The notes under the pieces are model-generated. The model was not told where the DNA came from. It did not search any database and worked only from the letters and a program-made list of their open reading frames with translations. From Qipengyuania sp. ABI-127-1 (GTDB taxonomy: Bacteria > Pseudomonadota > Alphaproteobacteria > Sphingomonadales > Sphingomonadaceae), in contig JALJCR010000002.1 of the NCBI GenBank assembly GCA_022953095.1, forward strand, positions 434,001 through 498,000: DNA of 64,000 bases, given 5' to 3'. How positions within the stretch are numbered: position 1 is the first letter of the stretch; every line of letters starts with the position of its first letter. This document shows positions 52,159 through 63,288 of the stretch, piece after piece. The position numbers were made by a program, and so were the translations under genes.

Positions 52159-53550
52159 TTAGTTCCGTTCGAACCAGTAGAGTGTGCGGGTGGGCAGGAC
52201 ATCGACTGTCTTGACGATCCGAGCGCGCGCGGAAAGCACTTTGGCGAATATGTCGCTCCGGTATTCTGGAAATATATCCGGCCGTTGAGAGAGCAGCACC
52301 TGCACCATCGGGTCGTCCTTATGGGGAAACTCGATCACTCCGGTCGGGGCGAGCGAGAGCAGCCAGTCGACGGCCATATCCAGGGGGACGTTTCGTCCGA
52401 TCGCGATATGATGGATGAACGCCAGGGCGAGGAGGGCGTCGGGTTTGGCTCTTTGCGCGAGGCCCTTGCGCTCTGCCTGGCCCCAGCCCTGGTTCGGACT
52501 GGGATTCGCCGCGTCCAGCCATACCGGGAGTAGATCGAGACCCTCGGATTGGGCACGGCGATAGGCGACTTCCAGCGCACCGTGGTCGAAATCGAGACCG
52601 ATCACTTTCTTCGCACCCGCATTTAGCGCGGCTTTCGAATAGTCCCCGCTGTTGCATCCCAGATCGTACAACAGGCCGGGTTCGACCTTGGCGACCATTT
52701 CCTGGACGAATTCATGCTTGGCCTGCGTTTCGGGCGCGGCATAGCTGGTATTCTGGGCGTAATCGTTCCAGACCGTCTTGTGAGACGGCACATCCAGTTT
52801 CGCGATCGTCGACCGCAAGCCGCGCAGCATCGCTTCGAAACTTTGCTTTGGCAGCCGCGATTTGCCGTACTTTGCCGAACTGGCGGCCGAATTCGAATAT
52901 CTGCGCTGCATCGCCGCCTGGGCAATTACGTGGGTCAGAATTGTCCAGTTGAACCGCTTGCTCCACGGGAGGAGCTTAGCCAGATCCTCGGGGGCTATCC
53001 CCTCCAGTGAACCGCGAAACCAGTGATTGGGCTGCACGTCGAGCACGGCCCACATGAGCAGGGGATTGAGAAACTGCATGCAGAACTGACGGTGCCCCGC
53101 CCAGATTTCTCCGTCCTCGTAAGGTCGGATGGAAAGGTGGTCGATGAACTTCGGTCTGACGCCATCGAACTGGATATTGTATGCCGTTGCATCGCTGAGC
53201 GTGAACCCCGAGTTCAGCAGGTCCAAATGCAAGTCCAGATGCGCCAGTGCGGCTGCTTTGTGCAGGCTGAAGCTCCATTCGTATGGGTACGATACGAAGG
53301 GGAGGCGGGGGTGCTCCAGAAGCATGTCGGCTTGTTCGAGGCCCCATGCCGGAGCCTGGTCGGTTATATCTACGAAGTCGACCAGCATCCCATCGGCGAT
53401 GAGCTTGCGAAAAATGCCCGATTTCTCAGCCTGGCGAAAGCTATCGGCAGCGGCCCCCATGACCGTGCGAAACACCCGTTCATCCGCATAAATTACCCGG
53501 CCGCTGGGATCGCGAAACGATCCCGCTTCGACACTGACTGCCGGATTCAT
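52159..53550 (-). CDS. SAM-dependent methyltransferase (NoeA-like)
   Basis: A 463-residue protein. The N-terminal half is a kinase/choline-kinase-like fold related to nodulation protein NoeA-type proteins (DATAYNIQFDGVRPKFIDHLS). The C-terminal half is a class I methyltransferase with motif I LLYDLGCNSGDYSK and IGLDFD as acidic loop. Its start overlaps the small upstream gene by four bases (ATGA). With a sulfatase-like membrane protein in the same operon it probably modifies a surface glycan or lipid. The acceptor is unknown. Confidence 0.82.
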   Translation of the reverse strand: MNPAVSVEAGSFRDPSGRVIYADERVFRTVMGAAADSFRQAEKSGIFRKLIADGMLVDFVDITDQAPAWGLEQADMLLEHPRLPFVSYPYEWSFSLHKAAALAHLDLHLDLLNSGFTLSDATAYNIQFDGVRPKFIDHLSIRPYEDGEIWAGHRQFCMQFLNPLLMWAVLDVQPNHWFRGSLEGIAPEDLAKLLPWSKRFNWTILTHVIAQAAMQRRYSNSAASSAKYGKSRLPKQSFEAMLRGLRSTIAKLDVPSHKTVWNDYAQNTSYAAPETQAKHEFVQEMVAKVEPGLLYDLGCNSGDYSKAALNAGAKKVIGLDFDHGALEVAYRRAQSEGLDLLPVWLDAANPSPNQGWGQAERKGLAQRAKPDALLALAFIHHIAIGRNVPLDMAVDWLLSLAPTGVIEFPHKDDPMVQVLLSQRPDIFPEYRSDIFAKVLSARARIVKTVDVLPTRTLYWFERN

Positions 53551-53756
53551 TCATCGACACTCGTGTCTTTGCGTGAAAACAGCGCTTTGACTTTGAAAAG
53601 CGATGTTCGGAAAAACAGGGTTGCGCCGGCGACTGCCCCGATCGCGGCTTGCAGAATAATGCTGCCGGTCGCGGGATCGATATAGGCATGAGCCGGAGAA
53701 GAGAGACTCAAGATTGCCATGCCGCCCGTGATCGAGATTAGAGCTTTAGTCTGCAT
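53547..53756 (-). CDS. Small membrane/exported protein, conserved in surface operons
   Basis: A 69-residue protein with a signal-like start (GGMAILSLSSPAHA) and one membrane segment (GSIILQAAIGAVAGATLFF), ending in a charged tail. The sequence YIDPATGSIILQ is typical of small proteins near methyltransferase and sulfatase-like genes. It overlaps the methyltransferase gene by four bases. No biochemical role is known. Confidence 0.75.
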   Translation of the reverse strand: MQTKALISITGGMAILSLSSPAHAYIDPATGSIILQAAIGAVAGATLFFRTSLFKVKALFSRKDTSVDE

Positions 53757-53824
53757 TGGAAACCCCGTTGGAACAGTTCGAATTCGCCCGAAATGTGAAC
53801 GAAATCACCTAACATTTCCTTAAA

Positions 53825-55408
53825 TCAGGGTTCGAAACTCGGTAATTCGCGCCACTCTTTCGGTGTACCCATTGGGTCGATATGGGCGGCGCGCGGCGCG
53901 GTGGTGGGTGGCCGTGGGGCGGATGCGAAATCACGGCTTCTGAAGTCCGCCATCAGCTCGTCGAGCGCATGGGTGCCCGGGATTTCGCCGGACGCTTCGC
54001 CGGGGATACGAATTGCCCATAATGTCGAAAACGACATGATCTCTTCGCGCGGTGAGAGTGGGGGCGCGTCGACTATCGGCTGGCTAGGCGCGATCCGCGA
54101 CCCGTGATCCCCATGAAACAGGATTATGGCCTCGCGTCCCGCCGGTGTTCGGTCGAGTTCGTTCAGAAGGTCGCCTAGCTTTGTCTGCAGGCAGCGGACC
54201 TGGTCGGCATAAGCGCGTTCTCTGGCGCTCGTTGCGCCCGGGCCATGTTCGTCCAGCCATTCGGATTCCGGTTTGACCGTGCAATCGGGCCGGAGGATAT
54301 AGGGATCATGGGGCAATAGAATATGAGCGAAGCGTGCCTCGCCACGGCGCAAGGTCGCCAGGTCGTCGATGAAGGTATCGAGCATTTTGAGCGATGCGAG
54401 GGGAAACAGCTCACTGCGATTTGTTAGCAGTCGGGTGTTATTTCCACCCCGGTTTTCTTTGAGGGCCTCGAACACGCGTACAGCCATTCTGACGGTCTGG
54501 GAGAGGTTGAGGATGGTGTATCCGAAAACCTTGACGCGATCCGCCATGCTCAAATCGGTATCGAGCATCGACGTGAGACCCGAACTTTCGAAGGTCCGGC
54601 ACTGGCTCATCTTCTGATTTACGCAAAGGTCGAAATAGGCCGGAAGGACTGCGCTGATAGCGTAATCGCGCTGATCGAGGTCGGTGAAATACGGCAATCG
54701 GGCAGGAGCGACATACTGCACGCCGGCTGCAAATTCGGAATCTTTCTGCGCCCCATAGGTAAAGAGAGTGGGGAGGGAGTTCAGGGTCCTGGCATGACGG
54801 CTGTAGGCACGGGGATAGACCTGGAACCCCTCGCGGATGAAGAAATCCGCCTGCTCGTCCCGGAGATCCCTGTAATATTGCGGGCCTAAGGCCATCCCGT
54901 CCAAACCGAGGTAGGAATCGAAAATGATGTGGATCAGGGCAGGGCGATCCGCCGACCCTTTTCCCAGTTGCTGGGTGGGTGCCATCTCGCTGGAAGGATC
55001 ATCGGCACCGGGATCGGCGAACGCCATGCCGAACGCCTGAAACACGATGACCGATAGCGACGCAGAGAAGAAGACCGTCAGGAAGAGATCGTACCAAAGG
55101 TAGGAAATCAGCGCGAGGGCAGCAAACGCAATAAAGAAATGAAACGGATCGATCCCAAAGCCGAGGTCGATCGCTATCGTTGCGAAAAGGGGAGTCAAAA
55201 CGTGTCTGAGAACTGGCCCGAGTTCTTGAGTGAGCACTCCGAGCACGGCACCGATGGCGCCAAACCCCAGAAAAGCCAATGCGACTTCGCCTGTATCGAT
55301 CGGATATCCATTGAAGGTCAACAGGTTGAGCAGAATGGCCCAAAGGGCCAAGACCCAAACGATATAACCCATCATTCGCGCTCGCCGGGGCCTGGCGCTG
55401 GTGCTCAT
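53825..55408 (-). CDS. Sulfatase/alkaline-phosphatase-superfamily membrane protein
   Basis: A 527-residue protein with about four N-terminal membrane helices (residues ~12-150: WVLALWAILLNLLTF, VALAFLGFGAIGAVLGVL and others) and a large periplasmic alkaline-phosphatase-fold domain. IHIIFDSYLGLDG marks the first metal aspartate, HILLPHDPYI an active-site histidine, and HGDHGSR a late metal-binding motif. Such proteins transfer phospho-groups (ethanolamine or glycerol phosphate) or hydrolyse sulfate esters on surface polymers. ATG 55408 lacks a strong ribosome site, and 55375 is an alternative. It leads the minus-strand operon with the small protein and methyltransferase. Confidence 0.83.
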   Translation of the reverse strand: MSTSARPRRARMMGYIVWVLALWAILLNLLTFNGYPIDTGEVALAFLGFGAIGAVLGVLTQELGPVLRHVLTPLFATIAIDLGFGIDPFHFFIAFAALALISYLWYDLFLTVFFSASLSVIVFQAFGMAFADPGADDPSSEMAPTQQLGKGSADRPALIHIIFDSYLGLDGMALGPQYYRDLRDEQADFFIREGFQVYPRAYSRHARTLNSLPTLFTYGAQKDSEFAAGVQYVAPARLPYFTDLDQRDYAISAVLPAYFDLCVNQKMSQCRTFESSGLTSMLDTDLSMADRVKVFGYTILNLSQTVRMAVRVFEALKENRGGNNTRLLTNRSELFPLASLKMLDTFIDDLATLRRGEARFAHILLPHDPYILRPDCTVKPESEWLDEHGPGATSARERAYADQVRCLQTKLGDLLNELDRTPAGREAIILFHGDHGSRIAPSQPIVDAPPLSPREEIMSFSTLWAIRIPGEASGEIPGTHALDELMADFRSRDFASAPRPPTTAPRAAHIDPMGTPKEWRELPSFEP

Positions 55409-55576
55409 GGCTTTGGCCCCGGTGATGCAGGGAGATTTTGCTTTCGCCACCTTCTTGAAGGCGCCGGTAGGTAGGCGTGGGTTGGACCTTCGGTCGACAT
55501 TGTGCCGCTGTCGCGAAACTTGGTTAATTTCGCGTTGATCGCCCCGCATCCCATCGGTGCGGCAACGAATATCGGG

Positions 55577-56290
55577 TCAGCCCGCTCGCGCTTCCAGATC
55601 GGCCGTGTCGCGCAGGACGATTTCCCGGCGGGAAGGCAAATCGATCGCCCCGGCATTGCGCAATCGGGTCAGTTGCCGACTGACCGTTTCGATCGTGAGG
55701 CCGAGCACATCGGCGATCTGCTGCCGCGACAGTGGCAGGGCGACTGTGGTTTCCGGCCCCGAAGCCTGGTTCGTGCCGAGCCGTTCGGCCATTTCCAGCA
55801 GGAAGCTGGCGACTTTCTGTTCGGCATTCATTCGCCCCAGAAGCAGCATCCAGCGCCGAGTACGGTCGAGTTCGCTCAGGGTTCTTTCGAGCAATTTATG
55901 CTCGAGACGCGGATGTTCGCGGGCAAAACGGTCGAAATCCGTCCGTTCGAAAACGCAGATATGAGCATCGGTCAGCGCCTCGACCCCATATGGTGAGGTT
56001 TTGCCGAAAGGACGCCCGAGGAAATCGGAAGGATAGACGAGCCCCAGGATCTGTTCCTTGCCATCGGCGGAATGCGAAGAGAGCTTCAAAACGCCTTCGA
56101 TCACATTGGCCACGAGAACCGCCTCGTCGCCTTCCCACATCAACTGCTCACCGGCAGTCAGCCTCCGGCGACGCCCGATTCCGTTGAGCAGGGCTATCTC
56201 GTGCTCGTCGAGATCGGCGCAGATCGCCCGGTTGCGAATGGCACAGGCGTCGCAATAGCTCTTGGGAAGGGGATTCTGCATGTCGTGCAT
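55577..56290 (-). CDS. FNR-type oxygen-sensing Crp/Fnr regulator
   Basis: A 237-residue regulator with the cysteines of a [4Fe-4S] oxygen sensor: C13, C16, C24 (YCDACAIRNRAIC) and C112 (HICVFER), as in FnrL/AadR. The effector barrel is followed by the HTH QQIADVLGLTIETVSRQLTRL, which recognises TTGAT-N4-ATCAA sites. It likely switches respiration genes at low oxygen. It is divergent from the FabH-like gene and stands alone. Confidence 0.92.
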   Translation of the reverse strand: MHDMQNPLPKSYCDACAIRNRAICADLDEHEIALLNGIGRRRRLTAGEQLMWEGDEAVLVANVIEGVLKLSSHSADGKEQILGLVYPSDFLGRPFGKTSPYGVEALTDAHICVFERTDFDRFAREHPRLEHKLLERTLSELDRTRRWMLLLGRMNAEQKVASFLLEMAERLGTNQASGPETTVALPLSRQQIADVLGLTIETVSRQLTRLRNAGAIDLPSRREIVLRDTADLEARAG

Positions 56291-56392
56291 CGTCCCAGCA
56301 ATATCCGTTGCCCACAGCTATGTGAAGTGGGTGTTTCGGATCGCGCGTTCCTCATGCTTGCGGGCGGGCCAGAGCGCGCCTAGTCAACCGTC

Positions 56393-57535
56393 ATGACCAA
56401 AAACATCGAATTAACCGGGCGCCCCGTCATATCTTCCACCGGGCTTTTCACGCCTGAAGAGACCATCACGAACGAAGAGCTGGTCGAAAGCTTCAATGCC
56501 TATGTCGAACGGTTCAATGCGCAAAATGCGCAAGCGATCGATGCAGGCGAGATGGAACCGCTCCAGACAAGTTCGGTCGAATTCATCGAAAAGGCCAGCG
56601 GCATCAAGGCGCGCCACGTGATGGCGAAAGAGCCGATCCTCGATCCCGAGATCATGGCGCCGCGCTGGCCCGAACGGTCGAACGAGGACCTTTCGATTTT
56701 GGCCGAAATCGGGATGAAGGCTGCGCGTCAGGCACTGGAACGCGCCGGACGCGATGCGGCCGATGTCGATGCCGTGCTGTGCGCCGCATCGAATATGGAG
56801 CGGCCCTATCCCGCCATGGCGATAGAGATCCAGCGGGAGCTGGGCATCGACGGCTTCGGATTCGACATGAATGTGGCCTGTTCCTCTGCCACCTTCGGTA
56901 TTCAGACGGCGGCGGATTACGTGCGTTCGGGCAATGCCAGAAGCGTCCTGGTCGTGAGCCCGGAAATTACCAGCGGGCACCTCAATTGGCGCGATCGTGA
57001 CAGCCATTTCATTTTCGGCGATGTGGCGACGGCGGTTCTGGTCGAAGATGCCGCAATGGCTCCGGACGAGCACTGGGATATTCTCGGTACCAGGCTCAAA
57101 ACGGTCTTTTCCAACAACATCCGCAACAATTTCGGCTTCCTCAATCGCGCCTCTCCTGAAGGACAGGGGAAGGCGGACAAGCTATTCGTCCAGGAAGGGC
57201 GCAAGGTGTTCAAGGAAGTCGTTCCGATGGTCGCCGAGATGATCGTGACCGAGGCGGACAAGCTCGGCCTCAACCCCCGGGGGCTCCGGCGTTTGTGGTT
57301 GCACCAGGCCAATGCAGGGATGAACCGCCTGATAGCGCAGCGCGTTTTGGGGCACGAGGCGAGCGCCGACGAAAGCCCGACCGTACTCGACACCTATGCC
57401 AATACGTCGAGTGCAGGCTCGATCATCGCCTTCCACAAGCACAATGAAGACCTTGCAGAAGGCGATATCGGCCTGATCTGCAGTTTCGGGGCCGGCTATT
57501 CCGCCGGTGCGGTGTTCGTGCGCAAGATGGCATGA
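56393..57535 (+). CDS. FabH-like beta-ketoacyl-ACP synthase III
   Basis: A 380-residue KAS III-type thiolase-fold enzyme. The triad is C163 (NVACSSATFG), H304 (WLHQANAGMN) and N337 (YANTSSAGS). It is longer than housekeeping FabH by an N-terminal insertion (about residues 30-70) and lacks adjacent plsX or acpP genes, so it is probably a specialised condensing enzyme, for example for a branched or quorum-related acyl chain, or an alternative FabH. No cofactor or partner gene is nearby. Start ATG 56393. Confidence 0.85.
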   Translation: MTKNIELTGRPVISSTGLFTPEETITNEELVESFNAYVERFNAQNAQAIDAGEMEPLQTSSVEFIEKASGIKARHVMAKEPILDPEIMAPRWPERSNEDLSILAEIGMKAARQALERAGRDAADVDAVLCAASNMERPYPAMAIEIQRELGIDGFGFDMNVACSSATFGIQTAADYVRSGNARSVLVVSPEITSGHLNWRDRDSHFIFGDVATAVLVEDAAMAPDEHWDILGTRLKTVFSNNIRNNFGFLNRASPEGQGKADKLFVQEGRKVFKEVVPMVAEMIVTEADKLGLNPRGLRRLWLHQANAGMNRLIAQRVLGHEASADESPTVLDTYANTSSAGSIIAFHKHNEDLAEGDIGLICSFGAGYSAGAVFVRKMA

Positions 57536-57574
57536 CACCTTGTGAGCCCTCGCCACAGGGCCTAGGTCTTGGCA

Positions 57575-58327
57575 ATGGCAGGTAACCTTCTCGACAATCG
57601 TGGCCGTGGCGATGTTCGCTGGTCATGGCCTCCGATTCATCCCGAGGGGCGGAAGTTCGGCATCATTGCCGTGGTCATCAGCCTGGTGTTCCTGATCGGC
57701 CTAGACTGGGAAATTGTGGGCTGGCCGCTGTTGCTGCTGTCGCTGGGCGTGTTCGCCTTCTTTCGCGACCCCGAACGGGTGGTTCCGCAGGATGATGGTT
57801 TGATCGTCGCGCCGGCCGATGGGCTCGTGACCCTGATTGCCGAAGTCGATCCTCCCACGGAAATGATCGTCGATGATGGCAGCGGGCATGCCGGACTCGA
57901 ACCGGGCAAGGTTACCCGTATTTCGATTTTCATGTCGGTATTCGACGTTCACATCAACCGCGCGCCGATCGCCGGGACAGTCCTGCGGACGGTCTATATA
58001 CCGGGCAGCTTCGTCGATGCCGGTCTCGACAAGGCGAGCGAGGAAAACGAACGGCAGCACATTCTGATCGAGCGGACGGACGGGCTCAAGATCGGTTTCA
58101 CGCAGATCGCCGGACTCCTGGCCCGGCGGATCGTGCCCTTCGTGAAACCCGGCGATATGGTCGGCATTGGCCAGCGCGTCGGACTGATCCGTTTTGGTAG
58201 CCGGGTCGATGTCTATCTTCCCGCCGGCACCGCTTCCAAGGTCCTGCTCGGCCAGAGGACCGTCGCGGGCGAGACGGTTCTGGCGGAGATCGGCTCGCAA
58301 AAACTGATCGAAGGTGTTTCTCAATGA
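57575..58327 (+). CDS. psd: Phosphatidylserine decarboxylase
   Basis: A 250-residue type II-like PSD that makes phosphatidylethanolamine. It has an N-terminal hydrophobic segment ([18 protein letters not shown]), [29 protein letters not shown], and the self-cleavage site GS in [12 protein letters not shown], where the serine becomes the pyruvoyl group. The ATG at 57575 is preferred over TTG 57569. It overlaps the next gene, phosphatidylserine synthase, by four bases (ATGA), so the two steps of PE synthesis are cotranslated. Confidence 0.93.
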   Translation: MAGNLLDNRGRGDVRWSWPPIHPEGRKFGIIAVVISLVFLIGLDWEIVGWPLLLLSLGVFAFFRDPERVVPQDDGLIVAPADGLVTLIAEVDPPTEMIVDDGSGHAGLEPGKVTRISIFMSVFDVHINRAPIAGTVLRTVYIPGSFVDAGLDKASEENERQHILIERTDGLKIGFTQIAGLLARRIVPFVKPGDMVGIGQRVGLIRFGSRVDVYLPAGTASKVLLGQRTVAGETVLAEIGSQKLIEGVSQ

Positions 58328-59136
58328 ATGGACTGTCGGACGATCCACACGGCGGTAGCCGGCTCGGGCCGAAGGCGAGCGAGGACGAGCAGCCGACCCA
58401 GGTTCACACGCGCGCATTGACGCTGCGCGCCATGATACCCAACGCGATCACGGCTGCCGCATTGGGGTCCGGGTTGACCGGAATCCGGTTTGCCATCGAC
58501 GCCAACTGGGGCGCCGCCGTAGTGGCGGTGATCATTGCGGGCTTGCTCGATGGCCTCGACGGCCGGATCGCCCGGGCGCTCAAGGCGCAATCGCGCTTCG
58601 GGGCCGAACTCGACAGCCTTGCCGACTCGTTGAGTTTCGGCACGGCGCCCGCCATCATCATCTTTCTCTGGTCGCTATCGGCGGAGCCGCGCATCGGGTG
58701 GTTCGCCGCATTGGCGTTCGCGATCTGCTGTGCTTTGCGGCTCGCGCGGTTCAATGCGCAGATCGACGTGTCTGAGCAGCCGCACAAATCGCTCGGCTTT
58801 CTGACCGGTGTACCGGCGCCGTTGGGGGCGGGGTTGGCTTTTGCGCCGTTCTATCTGTGGATGGCAACCGGTGTTGATGATTTCCGCAATCCGGTTTTCG
58901 TCGGCGTCTGGCTGGTCGCTATCGCGCTGCTGATGATTTCGAACATGGCGACACCCAGTTGGACATCGATTCGTCCGCGACGCGGCATCAGGCTTGAGGT
59001 GCTGGCATTTGTCGGATTGCTCTTCGCCGCTCTGCTGGTCGAGCCATGGTGGACGCTCAGCGCTATTTGCGCGGGCTACCTTCTGCTCTTGCCCTATACG
59101 TTGTTTCGCTACGCGCGGATCAAGCGGCGCGGCTGA
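58324..59136 (+). CDS. pssA: CDP-diacylglycerol–serine O-phosphatidyltransferase
   Basis: A 270-residue membrane enzyme with about seven helices. The CDP-alcohol phosphotransferase motif DG-x2-AR-x8-G-x3-D-x3-D is complete in [12 protein letters not shown] followed by GAELDSLAD. It makes phosphatidylserine, the substrate of the decarboxylase encoded immediately upstream. The N-terminal 30 residues are charged and probably cytoplasmic. It overlaps the convergent small membrane gene by 17 bases. Confidence 0.93.
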   Translation: MNGLSDDPHGGSRLGPKASEDEQPTQVHTRALTLRAMIPNAITAAALGSGLTGIRFAIDANWGAAVVAVIIAGLLDGLDGRIARALKAQSRFGAELDSLADSLSFGTAPAIIIFLWSLSAEPRIGWFAALAFAICCALRLARFNAQIDVSEQPHKSLGFLTGVPAPLGAGLAFAPFYLWMATGVDDFRNPVFVGVWLVAIALLMISNMATPSWTSIRPRRGIRLEVLAFVGLLFAALLVEPWWTLSAICAGYLLLLPYTLFRYARIKRRG

Positions 59137-59359
59137 CTCTGCCTGTCGGACTGCGCGCTGGCGCGAAGCGGTTGGCGGTACTGGAGCCGCAAACCGGCAT
59201 TGCCGGGCGCAAGCTGGGCAGAAGGGGGGCGTTTTCGCCGTTCAATTCACGCCGAAGCGTGCCGAAAGCGGACCACCAGCGCAATCCGCTGTCGGCAAGC
59301 ACGCCCGCAACCACCACCGCGGCGGCGAAGAAGAGGGTGATGAGCAACAGTGCGAACAT
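59120..59359 (-). CDS. Small single-helix membrane protein
   Basis: A 79-residue protein with an N-terminal membrane helix (MFALLLITLFFAAAVVVAGVL) and a basic, proline-rich cytoplasmic tail. ATG 59359 is preceded by AGGAG seven bases away, which supports a real gene; a much longer frame upstream lacks such a signal. Its 3' end overlaps the phosphatidylserine synthase gene convergently. Function unknown. Confidence 0.6.
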   Translation of the reverse strand: MFALLLITLFFAAAVVVAGVLADSGLRWWSAFGTLRRELNGENAPLLPSLRPAMPVCGSSTANRFAPARSPTGRVSRAA

Positions 59360-59709
59360 TTCAATTCTCCTTTCCCGGCTGTCGACAAAGCTGTTGACAG
59401 TACGGGGAAACTTGGTGGACAAATCCGTCATCGCCGCCGCCAGTTCCGGCGAGGAAAGCAATGTTCTCTTTTTGTTCCGATGTGTCAAGCGCTTTTCGCG
59501 CCGGGATTTCAGATTTTTGCGGTGAATCGAGGGTGGATTTCTCTCTTCGACGAGGCTAAAGGCGCGCGGTCCGCAGAGAATGGGTCGATTCCCGACCGGT
59601 TTTATACGGGCAAATCCACATGGAAGGCGCACATACCGGTGCCCGCCGCGGGACATGACCGCATTCGGGTTCCAGCTTTCCAGAGGTATAACCGGAAAGG
59701 AATATGATT
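59360..59709. other. Intergenic region upstream of rpsB
   Basis: About 350 bases between the small membrane gene and rpsB. It must contain the rpsB–tsf promoter and may hold an S2-binding leader, but no structure could be assigned by eye. Confidence 0.4.
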
Positions 59710-60462
<753 letters not shown>

Positions 60463-60514
60463 GCCCTCCAAGGATGGGTGCTCTCACGCGCCCGTCACAA
60501 AGCGGAGTTACGCG

Positions 60515-60543
60515 CCGGGCCGCTTCTGTTGAAGCAGGCCCGG
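60515..60543 (+). promoter_or_regulatory. Hairpin between rpsB and tsf
   Basis: CGGGCC and CTTC pair with GAAG and GGCCCG around TGTT, giving a strong stem without a T-run. It may adjust the ratio of tsf to rpsB mRNA by stabilising or partly ending the transcript. Confidence 0.5.
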
Positions 60544-60576
60544 TGCCCGCACACCAAACCCAAGAAGGATACTATC

Positions 60577-61503
60577 ATGGCTGCATTCACTGCCGCTGAC
60601 GTTAAGGCCCTGCGCGAAAAGACCGGCGCGGGCATGATGGACGCCAAGAAGGCCCTCGAAGGCGCCAATGGCGATATCGAAGCCGCTGTCGACGCGCTGC
60701 GCGCCAAGGGCCTCGCCACCGCTCAGAAAAAGTCGAGCCGTACCGCCGCCGAAGGTCTCGTCGGCGTTGCCGTCGAGGCGACCCGCGGCGTTGCCGTCGA
60801 AGTGAACTCGGAAACCGACTTCGTCGCCAAGAACGACAAGTTCCAGGACTTCGTCCGCAAGACCACGCAGGTCGCGCTCAACGCATCGAATGACGACGTC
60901 GAAGCACTCAAGGCCTCGGCTTATCCCGATGGCGGAACCGTTGCCGACAAGCTGACCGACAATGTCGCGACCATCGGCGAGAACCAGCAGGTCCGCCGGA
61001 TGAAGAGCGTTTCGGTCACCAACGGCGTGATCGTGCCCTACATGCACAATGCCGTCGCGCCCGACCTCGGCAAGATCGGTGTGCTGGTGGCGCTCGAGAG
61101 CGAAGGCGATGCCGCCAAGCTCGAAGAGCTCGGCAAGAAGCTCGCCATGCACATCGCCGCGGCCTTCCCGCAGGCGCTGACCGCCGAAGGTCTGGACCCG
61201 GCCGTGATCGAGCGCGAGCGCGCGATCGCCAAGGAGAAAGCTGCCGAAAGCGGCAAGCCCGAAAACGTCCAGGAAAAGATGGTCGAAGGCGCGATCGCCA
61301 AATACGCCAAGGAAAACGCGCTGCTCAGCCAGATCTTCGTGATGGATAACAAAACCCCCATAGCGCAGGTCGTCGAGCAGGCCGCTAAGGATATCGGCGC
61401 GAAAGTCGAACTGGTGGACTATGTCCGTTTCCAGCTCGGTGAAGGCATCGAGAAGGAAGAAGCGGACTTCGCAGCGGAAGTTGCTGCGGCAGTTGCTGGA
61501 TAA
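60577..61503 (+). CDS. tsf: Elongation factor Ts
   Basis: A 308-residue nucleotide-exchange factor for EF-Tu. The N-terminal domain [19 protein letters not shown] is diagnostic, the core repeats contain [12 protein letters not shown] (the TDFV motif that contacts EF-Tu), and the length is normal. The ATG at 60577 starts the UBA-like domain; the upstream open frame is not coding. Follows rpsB as usual. Confidence 0.95.
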   Translation: MAAFTAADVKALREKTGAGMMDAKKALEGANGDIEAAVDALRAKGLATAQKKSSRTAAEGLVGVAVEATRGVAVEVNSETDFVAKNDKFQDFVRKTTQVALNASNDDVEALKASAYPDGGTVADKLTDNVATIGENQQVRRMKSVSVTNGVIVPYMHNAVAPDLGKIGVLVALESEGDAAKLEELGKKLAMHIAAAFPQALTAEGLDPAVIERERAIAKEKAAESGKPENVQEKMVEGAIAKYAKENALLSQIFVMDNKTPIAQVVEQAAKDIGAKVELVDYVRFQLGEGIEKEEADFAAEVAAAVAG

Positions 61504-61866
61504 TCTTGGGCACTGTGTAAAATACCGGACTGGAAAAAAGACTCCGAGTATGACCAATTAGCCTGGCCCGTACTTTTCGGGTCGCTCGTATTCGGGAACG
61601 GTCGTCGTGCTTTGGCGCGGCGGCCGTTTTCGTGTTTATGGGCGGATTGATGCGGGTTTTGCCGTCGCTTTCGACCTGCAACCTTACGCAGTTCGCTTGG
61701 AGTTCACCGAGCCAACAGCGAATCGCAACCGGCGAAAAACGCCGGAATCATTGTATGCGCGGGGATCGGGAAATCGTCCGGCCCATAGTCCACTTACTGC
61801 TGGCGCACTTGGCAGCAGCCCGCTGGGGCTCTAAGGCCGCGCAAACTTGATGCCGAGCGAGAATCC
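61504..61866. other. Intergenic region between tsf and pyrH
   Basis: About 360 bases with no gene or clear terminator. It likely contains a promoter for the pyrH–frr–uppS transcript, but no confident motif was seen. Confidence 0.4.
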
Positions 61867-62583
61867 ATGCCCTTATCGACCATGAAACGTGTCCTGCTGA
61901 AGCTTTCGGGCGAGGTACTGATGGGCGATCAGCAGTTCGGTATCGATCCGGCCTTTGTCATGGAGCTGGCTAGGGAAGTAAAGGCGGCCAAGGAAACCGG
62001 GCTGGAAATCTGCCTCGTCATCGGCGGGGGCAATATCTTTCGTGGGATGGCCGGCGCGGCCCAGGGGATGGACCGCGCCCAGGCCGACTACATGGGAATG
62101 CTGGCCACGGTGATGAATGCGCTGGCGATGCAGAGCGCGCTGGAGCAGCTCGGGGTTCAAACCCGCGTGCAGAGCGCCGTGCAGATGGATCAGGTCTGCG
62201 AGCCGGTGATCCGCCGCCGCGCCGAACGTCACCTTGAAAAAGGGCGCATCGTGATTTTCGCCGCAGGGGTCGGCGCCCCCTATTTCACGACCGACAGCGG
62301 TGCCGCGCTGCGTGCGGCGGAAATGAATTGCGACGCGTTGCTCAAGGGAACCAGCGTCGATGGGGTCTACGACAGCGATCCCAAGAAGAACGCCGACGCC
62401 AAGCGCTTCGAATCCGTCAGTTACGGAAAGGTTCTGGCCGATGACCTCAAGGTCATGGATGCCAGCGCGGTCGCCCTGTGCCGCGACAACAATATCCCGA
62501 TCGTCGTTTTCTCGATCCGCGAGAAGGGCAACCTTGCCCGGGTCATCGCGGGTGAGGGCACGCAGACGATCGTGCAGAACTGA
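61867..62583 (+). CDS. pyrH: UMP kinase
   Basis: A 238-residue amino-acid-kinase-fold enzyme that phosphorylates UMP to UDP. Motifs: [42 protein letters not shown] and [14 protein letters not shown]. The first ATG is at 61867; ATG 61882 is an alternative that begins the conserved [11 protein letters not shown]. It is 29 bases before frr. Confidence 0.95.
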   Translation: MPLSTMKRVLLKLSGEVLMGDQQFGIDPAFVMELAREVKAAKETGLEICLVIGGGNIFRGMAGAAQGMDRAQADYMGMLATVMNALAMQSALEQLGVQTRVQSAVQMDQVCEPVIRRRAERHLEKGRIVIFAAGVGAPYFTTDSGAALRAAEMNCDALLKGTSVDGVYDSDPKKNADAKRFESVSYGKVLADDLKVMDASAVALCRDNNIPIVVFSIREKGNLARVIAGEGTQTIVQN

Positions 62584-62612
62584 GACAAGTCAGAGAGATA
62601 GAGGAAACCGCC

Positions 62613-63170
62613 ATGGCAAAATACGACAAGACCGATATCGAGCGCCGCATGAAGGGCGCCGTGGAAAGCCTGAAGGGCGATTTGTCGGGCCTGAGGACGG
62701 GGCGGGCGAATACCAGCCTTCTCGATCCCGTGGTGGTCGAGGTCTATGGATCGATGATGCCGCTCAATCAGGTCGCCACGGTCAGCGCGCCCGAACCCCG
62801 CATGCTCAGCGTGCAGGTGTGGGACAAAGCGAATGTGACTGCGGTCGAAAAGGGTATCGCCAAGGCCAATCTCGGCCTCAATCCGATGATCGACGGGCAG
62901 AATGTGCGCCTGCCGATGCCGGATCTGACCGAGGAACGCCGCAAGGAACTCGCCAAGGTCGCCGGAGAATACGGGGAAAAGGCCAAGATCGCGATCCGCA
63001 ATGTACGCCGCGACGGTATGGAAGCGCTGAAGGAAGACGAGAAGAAAAAGGAAATCTCGGAAGACGAGCAGAAGCGCGGCGAGACCGAGGTGCAGAAGCT
63101 CACCGATCAATATGTCGCCGAATGCGATGCAACGGTGCAAAAGAAAGAGCAGGAAATCCTGTCGCAGTGA
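62613..63170 (+). CDS. frr: Ribosome recycling factor
   Basis: A 185-residue RRF that splits the post-termination ribosome with EF-G. Typical elements are [52 protein letters not shown] and the long C-terminal helices with [19 protein letters not shown]. Length and order after pyrH are normal. Confidence 0.96.
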   Translation: MAKYDKTDIERRMKGAVESLKGDLSGLRTGRANTSLLDPVVVEVYGSMMPLNQVATVSAPEPRMLSVQVWDKANVTAVEKGIAKANLGLNPMIDGQNVRLPMPDLTEERRKELAKVAGEYGEKAKIAIRNVRRDGMEALKEDEKKKEISEDEQKRGETEVQKLTDQYVAECDATVQKKEQEILSQ

Positions 63171-63288
63171 ACGGTTTGCTCCCCGCCTCCGTTCGCCTCG
63201 GGCGAAGCCGAGAGGCGTCGGCGCAAATGTGTCTCGAGTTCCACTCGAGGCCGTGTTTCGCAACCGCTCGATACGAACGGAAATTTGC

